This document shows positions 22,301-33,192 of a DNA stretch of 64,000 nt, one piece after another. The stretch is from positions 25,128,001 to 25,192,000 of the forward strand of contig NW_027480422.1 of NCBI RefSeq assembly GCF_051401765.1, in the 5' to 3' direction. Both the position numbers and the translations under genes were made by a program. The stretch's first letter is position 1. Each line of letters starts with the position of its first letter. Source of the DNA: Calliopsis andreniformis (Eukaryota > Arthropoda > Insecta > Hymenoptera > Andrenidae). A model generated the notes under the pieces. That model was not told the origin of the DNA, did no database searches, and saw only the letters and a list, made by a program, of their open reading frames with translations.

Positions 22301-24326
22301 CCGGGCAACCTAGGTTTCGCTCTAGGGCGTTACTCCACCATATCGAATAGTTAGGGCCTTAGTAAACAACTCCAGACGCATAAAATGCAATAAAAATACA
22401 GCAGTTTTTTCATCGTACAACAGGAATAATTGCAAGAAGCCAGAAGGTAATGGTCATTTCTACGTTCCGGGAAATCTAGGCTTCTTTCTAGGGCGTTGCT
22501 CCACCAGATCGAATAGTTAGGGCCTAAGATGTCAACGCCAGATGCATAAAATACAATATAAATACAACAGTTTTTCCCTCGTATAACAGGTATAATTGCA
22601 ACCAGTGTGAAAGCTACGGTCATTTCTACGTTCCGGGCAACCTAGGCTTCACTCTAGGGCGTTGCTCCACCACATCGAATAGTTAGGGCCTTAGATGTCA
22701 ATGCCAGAGGCATAAAATGCCATATAAATACAACAGTTTTTCCACTGTATAGTATGAATAATTGCAAACAATGTGGAAGTAATGGTCATTTCTACGTTCC
22801 GGGCAACGTAGGCTTCACTCTATAGCGTTGCTCCACCAGATCGAATAGCTCGGGCCTTAGAAGTCAACGCCAGAAACGCAAAATAAAAAAAAAATACAAC
22901 AGTTTTTCCATCGTATAACAGGAATAATTACAACCAGTGTGAAAGTAATGGGCATTTCTACGTTCCGGTTAGCCTAGGCTTCACCCTAGGGCGTTGCTCC
23001 ACCAGATCCAATAGTTAGGACCTAAGAAGTCAACGCCAGAAGCATAAAATACAAAATAGATGCAACAGTTTTTCCATCGGATGACAGGAATAATTGCAAC
23101 CAGTGTGAAAGTGTTGGTAATTTCTACGTTCCGGGCAACCTAGGCTTCACTCTAGGGCGTTGTTCCACCAGATCGAATAGTTAGGGCCTAAGAAGACTAC
23201 GCCAGAAGCATAAAATGCAATATAAATACAACAGCTTTTCCATCGTATAACACGAATAATTGCAACCAGTGTGTAAGGTATGGTCATTTCTACGTTCTGG
23301 ATAACCTAGTCTTCACTCTAGAGCGTTGCTCCACCAAATCGAGTAGTTAGGGCCTAAGAAGTCAATGCCAGAAGCATAAAATGCGATATATGTACAACAG
23401 TTGTTCCATCGCATTAAATGAGTAATTGCAACCAGTGTGAAAGGTATGGTCATTTCTACGTTCGGGCAACCTAGGCTTCACTCTAGGGCGTTGCTCCACC
23501 AGATCCAATAGTTAGGGCCTAAGAAGTCAACGCCAGAAGCATAAAATACGATATATGTACAACAGTTTTTCCATCGTGTAAAACGAATAATTGCAACCAG
23601 TGTGAAGGTAATGGTCATTTCTACGTTCCAGGCAACCTCGGCTTCACTCTAGGCCGGTGCTCCATCAGGTCGAATAGTTAGGGCCTAAGTAGTGAACGCA
23701 AGAAGCATAAAATACAATATAAATACAACAGATTTTCCATCGTATAACTGGAGTAATTGCAACCAGTGTGAAAGAAATGGTCATTTCTACGTTCCGGGCA
23801 ACCTAGGCTTCACTCTAGGGCGTTGCACCACCACATCGAATAGTTAGGGCCTTAGAAGTGAATGCCAGATGCATAAAATACAATATAAATAGAACAGTTT
23901 TTCCATTGTATAATACGAATAATTGCAACCAGTGTGATAGTTATGGTCATTTCAACGTTCCGGGCAACCCAGGCTGCACTCTAGGGCGCTGCTCCGCCAG
24001 ATCGAATAGCTAGGGCCTTAGAAGGCAACGCCAGAAGCATAAAATACAATATAAATACAACAGCTTTTCCATCGTACAAAATGAATAATTGCAAACAGTG
24101 TGAAAGTAATGGTCATTTCTACGTTCCGGGCAACCTAGGCTTCACTCTGGGGCGTTGCTCAACCATATCGAATAGTTAGGGCCCAAGAACTTAACGCCAG
24201 ATGCGTAAAGTACAATAACAATACAACAGCTTTTCCATCGTATAAAACGGATAATTGCAACCAGTGTGAAAGTTATTGTCATTTCTACGTTCCGGGCAAC
24301 CTAGGCTTCACTCTAGGGCGTTGCTC
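19349..24326 (+). repeat. ~30-monomer higher-order unit, copy B (4,978 bp, one monomer lost)
   Basis: Follows copy A directly and matches it at an offset of 5,144 bp up to about 22.8 kb, then at 4,978 bp (for example CCGGTTAGCCTAGG at 17988 and 22966). The change is exactly 166 bp, so one whole monomer was removed without disturbing the phase. The lost monomer is the one ending GCTCAGCCACGTC and ATACCAATAAAATAC, present at about 17640-17805 in copy A. Confidence 0.93.
22782..22807 (+). other. Junction of a precise one-monomer deletion
   Basis: Left of this interval the sequence follows the copy A monomer with AATGTGGAAGTAATGG; right of it the sequence follows the next copy A monomer with GGGCAACGTAGGC. 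The two parental monomers are identical over these 26 bp, so the exchange occurred somewhere inside. This is a homologous in-register junction. Confidence 0.85.
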
Positions 24327-24340
24327 CGACAGATCGAATA

Positions 24341-25668
24341 GTTAGGGCCTTAGAGGTCAACGCCCGAAGCATAAAATACAAAATAAATAGAACAGTTTTT
24401 CCATTGTATAAAACGAATAATTGCAACCAGTGTGAAAGTACTGGTCATTTCTACATTCCAGGCAACCTAGGCCTCACTCTAGGGCGTTGCTCCACCAGAT
24501 CGAATAGCTAGGGACTTAGAAGTCAACGCCAGAAGCATAAAATACAATATAAGTACAACAGTTTTTCCATCGTATAAAATGAATAATTGCAAACAGTGTG
24601 AAAGTAATGGTCATTCCTACGTTCCGGGCAACCTAGGCTTCACTCTGGGGCGTTGGTACAGCAGATCGAATATTTAGGGCCTAAGAAGTCAACGCCCGAA
24701 TCATAAAATACGATATATGTACAACAGTTTTTCCATCGTATAAAACGAATAATTGCAACCAGTGTGAAAGTAATGGCCATTTCTACGTTCCGGGCAACCT
24801 AGGCTTCACTCTAGGGCGTTGCTGCACCACACCGAATAGCTACGGCCTTAGAGGTCAACGCCTGAAGCATAAAATACAATAAAAATACCACAGTTTTTCC
24901 ATCGTATAAAATGAATAATTGCAAACAGTGTGGAAGTAATGGTCATTTCTACGTTCCGGGCAACCTAGGCTTCACTCTAGGGCGTTGCTCGGCAAAATCG
25001 AATAGCTAGGGCCTTAGAAGTCAACGCCAGAAGTATAAAACACAATATAAATACAACAGCTTTTCCATCGTATAAAATGAATAATTGCAAACAGTGTGAA
25101 AGTAATGGTCATTTCTACGTTCCGGGCAACCTAGGCTTCACTTTAGGGCGTTGCTCCACCAGATCGAATGGTTAGGGCACGAGAAGTTAACGCCAGAAGC
25201 ATAAAGTACAATAAAAATACAACAGCTATTCCATTGTATAAAAGGGATAATTGCAACCAGTGTGTAAGTTATGGTCATTTCTACGTTCCGGGCAACCTAG
25301 GCTTCACCCTAGGACGTTGCTCCACCAGATCGAATAGTTAGGGCCTAAGAAGTCAACGCCAGAAGAATAAAATACGATATATGTACAACAGTTTTTCCAT
25401 CGTATAAAACGAATAATTGCAACCAGTGTGCAAGTAATGGTCATTTCTACGATCCGGGCAACCTAGGCATCACTCTAGGGCGTTGTTCAACCAGAGCGAA
25501 TAGTTAGGGCCTGAGAAGTCAACGCCTGAAGCATAAAATACAATATAAATACAACAGTTTTTCCATCGTATAACAGGAATAATTGCATCCAGTGTGCAAG
25601 TAATGGTCATTTCTACGATCCGGGCAACCTAGGCATCACACTAGGGCGTTGTTCAACCAGAGCGAATA
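24341..25668 (+). repeat. 8-monomer sub-repeat, unit 1 (1,328 bp)
   Basis: Landmarks recur exactly 1,328 bp (8 x 166) later: GTTAGGGCCTTAGAGG at 24341 and 25669, CTACATTCCAGG at 24451 and 25779, and GCTATTCCATTG near 25225 and 26553. The order of monomer types is fixed: CATTCCAGG, GGTACAGCAG, GGCCATTTC with CTGCACC, CTCGGCAAAATC, CTTTAGGGCG, CTATTCCATTG, then two monomers with GTGTGCAAG and GATCCGGGCAACC. Confidence 0.9.
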
Positions 25669-28600
25669 GTTAGGGCCTTAGAGGTCAACGCCCGAAGCAT
25701 AAAATACAAAATAAATAGAACAGTTTTTCCATTGTATAAAACGAATAATTGCAACCAGTGTGAAAGTACTGGTCATTTCTACATTCCAGGCAACCTAGGC
25801 CTCACTCTAGGGCGTTGCTCCACCAGATCGAATAGCTAGGGACTTAGAAGTCAACGCCAGAAGCATAAAATACAATATAAGTACAACAGTTTTTCCATCG
25901 TATAAAATTAATAATTGCAAACAGTGTGAAAGTAATTTTCATTCCTACGTTCCGGGCAACCTAGGCTTCACTCTGGGGCGTTGGTACAGCAGATCGAATA
26001 TTTAGGGCCTAAGAAGTCAACGCCCGAATCATAAAATACGATATATGTACAACAGTTTTTCCATCGTATAAAACGAATAATTGCAACCAGTGTGAAAGTA
26101 ATGGCCATTTCTACGTTCCGGGCAACCTAGGCTTCACTCTAGGGCGTTGCTGCACCACACCGAATAGCTACGGCCTTAGAGGTCAACGCCTGAAGCATAA
26201 AATACAATAAAAATACCACAGTTTTTCCATCGTATAAAATGAATAATTGCAAACAGTGTGGAAGTAATGGTCATTTCTACGTTCCGGGCAACCTAGGCTT
26301 CACTCTAGGGCGTTGCTCGGCAAAATCGAATAGCTAGGGCCTTAGAAGTCAACGCCAGAAGCATAAAACACAATATAAATACAACAGCTTTTCCATCGTA
26401 TAAAATGAATAATTGCAAACAGTGTGAAAGTAATGGTCATTTCTACGTTCCGGGCAACCTAGGCTTCACTTTAGGGCGTTGCTCCACCAGATCGAATAGT
26501 TAGGGCACGAGAAGTTAACGCCAGAAGCATAAAGTACAATAAAAATACAACAGCTATTCCATTGTATAAAAGGGATAATTGCAACCAGTGTGTAAGTTAT
26601 GGTCATTTCTACGTTCCGGGCAACCTAGGCTTCACTCTAGGACGTTGCTCCACCAGATCGAATAGTTAGGGCCTAAGAAGTCAACGCCAGAAGAATAAAA
26701 TACGATATATGTACAACAGTTTTTCCATCGTATAAAACGAATAATTGCAACCAGTGTGCAAGTAATGGTCATTTCTACGATCCGGGCAACCTAGGCATCA
26801 CTCTAGGGCGTTGTTCAACCAGAGCGAATAGTTAGGGCCTAAGAAGTCAACGCCTGAAGCATAAAATACAAAATAAATAGATCAGTTTTTCCATTGTATA
26901 AAACGAATAATTGCAACCAGTGTGAAAGTACTGGTCATTTCTACATACCAGGCAACCTAGGCCTCACTCTAGGGCGTTGCTCCACCAGATCGAATAGCTA
27001 GGGCCTTAGAAGGCAACGCCAGAAGCATAAAATACAATATAAATACAACAGCTTTTCCATCGTACAAAATGAATAATTGCAAACAGTGTGAAAGTAATGG
27101 TCATTTCTACGTTCCGGGCAACCTAGGCTTCACTCTGGGGCGTTGCTCAACCATATCGAATAGTTAGGGCCCAAGAACTTAACGCCAGATGCGTAAAGTA
27201 CAATAACAATACAACAGCTTTTCCATCGTATAAAACGGATAATTGCAACCAGTGTGAAAGTTATTGTCATTTCTACGTTCCGGGCAACCTCGGCTTGACT
27301 CCAGGTCGTTGCTCCACCAGATCGAATAGTTAGGGCCTTAGAAGTCAACGCCCGAAGCATAAAATACAATAAAGGTACAATAGTTTTTCCATCGTATAAA
27401 ATGAATAATTGCAAACAGTGTGAAGGTACTGGTCATTTCTACATTCCGGGATACCTAGGCTTCACTCTAGGGCGTTGCTCCGACAGATCGAATAGTTAGG
27501 GCCTTAGAGGTCAACGCCCGAAGCATAAAATACAAAATAAATAGAACAGTTTTTCCATTGTATAAAACGAATAATTGCAACCAGTGTGAAAGTACTGGTC
27601 ATTTCTACATTCCAGGCAACCTAGGCCTCACTCTAGGGCGTTGCTCCACCAGATCGAATAGCTAGGGACTTAGAAGTCAACGCCAGAAGCATAAAATACA
27701 ATATAAGTACAACAGTTTTTCCATCGTATAAAATGAATAATTGCAAACAGTGTGAAAGTAATGGTCATTCCTACGTTCCGGGCAACCTAGGCTTCACTCT
27801 GGGGCGTTGCTCCACCAGGTCGAATAGTTAGGGCCTTAGTAAACAACTCCAGACGCATAAAATACAATAAAAATACAGCAGTTTTTTCATCGTGCAACAG
27901 GAATAATTGCAAGAAGCCAGAAGGTAATGGTCATTTCTACGTTCCGGGAAATCTAGGCTTCTCTCTAGGGCGTTGCTCCACCAGATCGAATAGTTAGGGC
28001 CTAAGAAGTCAACGCCAGAAGCATAAAATACAATATAAATACAACAGTTTTTCCCTTGTATAACAGGTATAATTGCAACCAGTGTGAATGCTACGGTCAT
28101 TTCTACGTTCCGGGCAACCTAGGCTTCACTCTAGGGCGTTGCTCCACCACATCGAATAGTTAGGGCCTTAGATGTCAATGCCAGAAGCATAAAATGCCAT
28201 ATAAATACAACAGTTTTTCCACTGTATAGTATGAATAATTGCAACCAATGTGGAAGTAATGGTCATTTCTACGTTCCGGGCAACCTAGGCTTCACTCTAG
28301 GGCGTTGCTCAGCCACGTCAAATAGCTAAAGCCCTAGAAGAGAACGCCATACCAATAAAATACAATATAAATACAACAGTCTTTCCATCGTATAAAACGA
28401 ATAATTGCAACCAGTCTGATAGTTATGGTCATTTCTACGTTCCGGGCAACGTAGGCTTCACTCTATAGCGTTGCTCCACCAGATCGAATAGCTCGGGCCT
28501 TAGAAGTCAACGCCAGAAACGCAAAATAAAATAAAAATACAACAGTTATTCCATCGTATAACAGGAATAATTACAACCAGTGTGAAAGTAATGGGCATTT

Positions 28601-28876
28601 CTACGTTCCGGGCAACCTAGGCTTCACTCTAGGGCGTTGCTCCACCACATCGAATAGTTAGGGCCTTAGATGTCAATGCCAGAAGCATAAAATGCCATAT
28701 AAATACAACAGTTTTTCCACTGTATAGTATGAATAATTGCAAACAATGTGGAAGTAATGGTCATTTCTACGTTCCGGGCAACCTAGGCTTCACTCTAGGG
28801 CGTTGCTCAGCCACGTCAAATAGCTAAAGCCCTAGAAGAGAACGCCATACCAATAAAATACAATATAAATACAACA
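24561..28876 (+). repeat. 26-monomer HOR, copy 1 (4,316 bp)
   Basis: First of three consecutive copies offset by exactly 4,316 bp (26 x 166). The landmark CACTCTGGGGCGTTGGTAC at 24641 recurs at 28957, and the landmark at 27130 recurs at 31446 and 35762. It contains the two 8-monomer sub-units, then a segment near 27.0-27.3 kb matching the end of the ~31-monomer units, then a segment from about 27.8 kb resembling 17.2-17.95 kb. It differs from copies 2 and 3 at a few sites, for example GAATGGTTAGGGCACG near 25168 where they read GAATAGTTAGGGCACG. Confidence 0.95.
25669..26870 (+). repeat. 8-monomer sub-repeat, unit 2 (truncated to ~7 monomers)
   Basis: Matches unit 1 at an offset of 1,328 bp up to about 26870. 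There it switches to AAATAAATAGATCAG instead of continuing into the eighth, GCATCCAGTGTG monomer. A few differences occur (AATTTTCATTCC near 25935 against AATGGTCATTCC in unit 1). Both units lie largely inside the 26-monomer HOR. Confidence 0.88.
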
Positions 28877-28989
28877 GTTTTTCCATCGTATAAAATGAAT
28901 AATTGCAAACAGTGTGAAAGTAATGGTCATTCCTACGTTCCGGGCAACCTAGGCTTCACTCTGGGGCGTTGGTACAGCAGATCGAATAT

Positions 28990-29000
28990 TTAGGGCCTAA
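28990..29000 (+). other. Polymorphic 11 bp palindrome TTAGGGCCTAA (representative copy)
   Basis: TTAGG and CCTAA are exact reverse complements around a central G. One class of monomers has this palindrome, often after CAGATCGAATAG. Another has CTACGGCCTTAG, often after CACATCGAATAG, which breaks the symmetry. Mixed forms (TTAGGGCCTTAG, CTAGGGACTTAG) also occur. It is a useful marker for parsing monomer types; any protein-binding role is unproven. Confidence 0.55.
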
Positions 29001-29275
29001 GAAGTCAACGCCCGAATCATAAAATACGATATATGTACAACAGTTTTTCCATCGTATAAAACGAATAATTGCAACCAGTGTGAAAGTAATGGCCATTTCT
29101 ACGTTCCGGGCAACCTAGGCTTCACTCTAGGGCGTTGCTGCACCACACCGAATAGCTACGGCCTTAGAGGTCAACGCCTGAAGCATAAAATACAATAAAA
29201 ATACCACAGTTTTTCCATCGTATAAAATGAATAATTGCAAACAGTGTGGAAGTAATGGTCATTTCTACGTTCCGG

Positions 29276-29304
29276 GCAACCTAGGCTTCACTCTAGGGCG
29301 TTGC
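29276..29304 (+). other. Conserved dyad (representative copy)
   Basis: GCAACCTAG (29276-29284) is followed by an eight-base spacer and CTAGGGCGTTGC (29293-29304). CTAG pairs with CTAG and GCAAC with GTTGC, giving a 9 bp stem with a GGC bulge on one side. This arrangement is present in the large majority of monomers, and base-paired arms are better preserved by eye than many flanking positions. It could extrude as a hairpin or cruciform, or be a dyad protein-binding site; neither is shown. Confidence 0.6.
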
Positions 29305-29361
29305 TCGGCAAAATCGAATAGCTAGGGCCTTAGAAGTCAACGCCAGAAGTATAAAACACAA

Positions 29362-29369
29362 TATAAATA
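29362..29369 (+). promoter_or_regulatory. TATA-box-like TATAAATA in the monomer (representative copy)
   Basis: Many monomers contain TATAAATA in the A/T-rich segment, matching the general eukaryotic TATA-box consensus. Variants replace it with ATAAAAATA, AAATAAATA or GATATATGTA. The element may simply reflect A/T richness; it is recorded only because satellite arrays can be transcribed. No start site or transcript can be inferred. Confidence 0.25.
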
Positions 29370-32300
29370 CAACAGCTTTTCCATCGTATAAAATGAATAA
29401 TTGCAAACAGTGTGAAAGTAATGGTCATTTCTACGTTCCGGGCAACCTAGGCTTCACTTTAGGGCGTTGCTCCACCAGATCGAATAGTTAGGGCACGAGA
29501 AGTTAACGCCAGAAGCATAAAGTACAATAAAAATACAACAGCTATTCCATTGTATAAAAGGGATAATTGCAACCAGTGTGTAAGTTATGGTCATTTCTAC
29601 GTTCCGGGCAACCTAGGCTTCACCCTAGGACGTTGCTCCACCAGATCGAATAGTTAGGGCCTAAGAAGTCAACGCCAGAAGAATAAAATACGATATATGT
29701 ACAACAGTTTTTCCATCGTATAAAACGAATAATTGCAACCAGTGTGCAAGTAATGGTCGTTTCTACGATCCGGGCAACCTAGGCATCACTCTAGGGCGTT
29801 GTTCAACCAGAGCGAATAGCTAGGGCCTGAGAAGTCAACGCCTGAAGCATAAAATACAATATAAATACAACAGTTTTTCCATCGTATAACAGGAATAATT
29901 GCATCCAGTGTGCAAGTAATGGTCATTTCTACGATCCGGGCAACCTAGGCATCACACTAGGGCGTTGTTCAACCAGAGCGAATAGTTAGGGCCTTAGAGG
30001 TCAACGCCCGAAGCATAAAATACAAAATAAATAGAACAGTTTTTCCATTGTATAAAACGAATAATTGCAACCAGTGTGAAAGTACTGGTCATTTCTACAT
30101 TCCAGGCAACCTAGGCCTCACTCTAGGGCGTTGCTCCACCAGATCGAATAGCTAGGGACTTAGAAGTCAACGCCAGAAGCATAAAATACAATATAAGTAC
30201 AACAGTTTTTCCATCGTATAAAATTAATAATTGCAAACAGTGTGAAAGTAATTTTCATTCCTACGTTCCGGGCAACCTAGGCTTCACTCTGGGGCGTTGG
30301 TACAGCAGATCGAATATTTAGGGCCTAAGAAGTCAACGCCCGAATCATAAAATACGATATATGTACAACAGTTTTTCCATCGTATAAAACGAATAATTGC
30401 AACCAGTGTGAAAGTAATGGCCATTTCTACGTTCCGGGCAACCTAGGCTTCACTCTAGGGCGTTGCTGCACCACACCGAATAGCTACGGCCTTAGAGGTC
30501 AACGCCTGAAGCATAAAATACAATAAAAATACCACAGTTTTTCCATCGTATAAAATGAATAATTGCAAACAGTGTGGAAGTAATGGTCATTTCTACGTTC
30601 CGGGCAACCTAGGCTTCACTCTAGGGCGTTGCTCGGCAAAATCGAATAGCTAGGGCCTTAGAAGTCAACGCCAGAAGCATAAAACACAATATAAATACAA
30701 CAGCTTTTCCATCGTATAAAATGAATAATTGCAAACAGTGTGAAAGTAATGGTCATTTCTACGTTCCGGGCAACCTAGGCTTCACTTTAGGGCGTTGCTC
30801 CACCAGATCGAATAGTTAGGGCACGAGAAGTTAACGCCAGAAGCATAAAGTACAATAAAAATACAACAGCTATTCCATTGTATAAAAGGGATAATTGCAA
30901 CCAGTGTGTAAGTTATGGTCATTTCTACGTTCCGGGCAACCTAGGCTTCACTCTAGGACGTTGCTCCACCAGATCGAATAGTTAGGGCCTAAGAAGTCAA
31001 CGCCAGAAGAATAAAATACGATATATGTACAACAGTTTTTCCATCGTATAAAACGAATAATTGCAACCAGTGTGCAAGTAATGGTCATTTCTACGATCCG
31101 GGCAACCTAGGCATCACTCTAGGGCGTTGTTCAACCAGAGCGAATAGTTAGGGCCTAAGAAGTCAACGCCTGAAGCATAAAATACAAAATAAATAGATCA
31201 GTTTTTCCATTGTATAAAACGAATAATTGCAACCAGTGTGAAAGTACTGGTCATTTCTACATACCAGGCAACCTAGGCCTCACTCTAGGGCGTTGCTCCA
31301 CCAGATCGAATAGCTAGGGCCTTAGAAGGCAACGCCAGAAGCATAAAATACAATATAAATACAACAGCTTTTCCATCGTACAAAATGAATAATTGCAAAC
31401 AGTGTGAAAGTAATGGTCATTTCTACGTTCCGGGCAACCTAGGCTTCACTCTGGGGCGTTGCTCAACCATATCGAATAGTTAGGGCCCAAGAACTTAACG
31501 CCAGATGCGTAAAGTACAATAACAATACAACAGCTTTTCCATCGTATAAAACGGATAATTGCAACCAGTGTGAAAGTTATTGTCATTTCTACGTTCCGGG
31601 CAACCTCGGCTTGACTCCAGGTCGTTGCTCCACCAGATCGAATAGTTAGGGCCTTAGAAGTCAACGCCCGAAGCATAAAATACAATAAAGGTACAATAGT
31701 TTTTCCATCGTATAAAATGAATAATTGCAAACAGTGTGAAGGTACTGGTCATTTCTACATTCCGGGATACCTAGGCTTCACTCTAGGGCGTTGCTCCGAC
31801 AGATCGAATAGTTAGGGCCTTAGAGGTCAACGCCCGAAGCATAAAATACAAAATAAATAGAACAGTTTTTCCATTGTATAAAACGAATAATTGCAACCAG
31901 TGTGAAAGTACTGGTCATTTCTACATTCCAGGCAACCTAGGCCTCACTCTAGGGCGTTGCTCCACCAGATCGAATAGCTAGGGACTTAGAAGTCAACGCC
32001 AGAAGCATAAAATACAATATAAGTACAACAGTTTTTCCATCGTATAAAATGAATAATTGCAAACAGTGTGAAAGTAATGGTCATTCCTACGTTCCGGGCA
32101 ACCTAGGCTTCACTCTGGGGCGTTGCTCCACCAGGTCGAATAGTTAGGGCCTTAGTAAACAACTCCAGACGCATAAAATACAATAAAAATACAGCAGTTT
32201 TTTCATCGTGCAACAGGAATAATTGCAAGAAGCCAGAAGGTAATGGTCATTTCTACGTTCCGGGAAATCTAGGCTTCTCTCTAGGGCGTTGCTCCACCAG

Positions 32301-33192
32301 ATCGAATAGTTAGGGCCTAAGAAGTCAACGCCAGAAGCATAAAATACAATATAAATACAACAGTTTTTCCCTTGTATAACAGGTATAATTGCAACCAGTG
32401 TGAATGCTACGGTCATTTCTACGTTCCGGGCAACCTAGGCTTCACTCTAGGGCGTTGCTCCACCACATCGAATAGTTAGGGCCTTAGATGTCAATGCCAG
32501 AAGCATAAAATGCCATATAAATACAACAGTTTTTCCACTGTATAGTATGAATAATTGCAACCAATGTGGAAGTAATGGTCATTTCTACGTTCCGGGCAAC
32601 CTAGGCTTCACTCTAGGGCGTTGCTCAGCCACGTCAAATAGCTAAAGCCCTAGAAGAGAACGCCATACCAATAAAATACAATATAAATACAACAGTCTTT
32701 CCATCGTATAAAACGAATAATTGCAACCAGTCTGATAGTTATGGTCATTTCTACGTTCCGGGCAACGTAGGCTTCACTCTATAGCGTTGCTCCACCAGAT
32801 CGAATAGCTCGGGCCTTAGAAGTCAACGCCAGAAACGCAAAATAAAATAAAAATACAACAGTTATTCCATCGTATAACAGGAATAATTACAACCAGTGTG
32901 AAAGTAATGGGCATTTCTACGTTCCGGGCAACCTAGGCTTCACTCTAGGGCGTTGCTCCACCACATCGAATAGTTAGGGCCTTAGATGTCAATGCCAGAA
33001 GCATAAAATGCCATATAAATACAACAGTTTTTCCACTGTATAGTATGAATAATTGCAAACAATGTGGAAGTAATGGTCATTTCTACGTTCCGGGCAACCT
33101 AGGCTTCACTCTAGGGCGTTGCTCAGCCACGTCAAATAGCTAAAGCCCTAGAAGAGAACGCCATACCAATAAAATACAATATAAATACAACA

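Larger units (their letters stand above)
28877..33192 (+). repeat. 26-monomer HOR, copy 2 (4,316 bp)
   Basis: Offset 4,316 bp from copy 1 and 4,316 bp from copy 3. In the stretches I compared with copy 3 I found no difference. It shares with copy 3 two variants absent from copy 1: GGTCGTTTCTACG near 29757 and GCGAATAGCTAGGGCCTGAG near 29812. Copies 2 and 3 are therefore closer to each other than to copy 1. Confidence 0.95.

Noticed and set aside
28990..29000. Telomere repeat (TTAGG or TTAGGG)
   Set aside because: TTAGGG occurs once per monomer as part of a palindrome, never as a tandem run.
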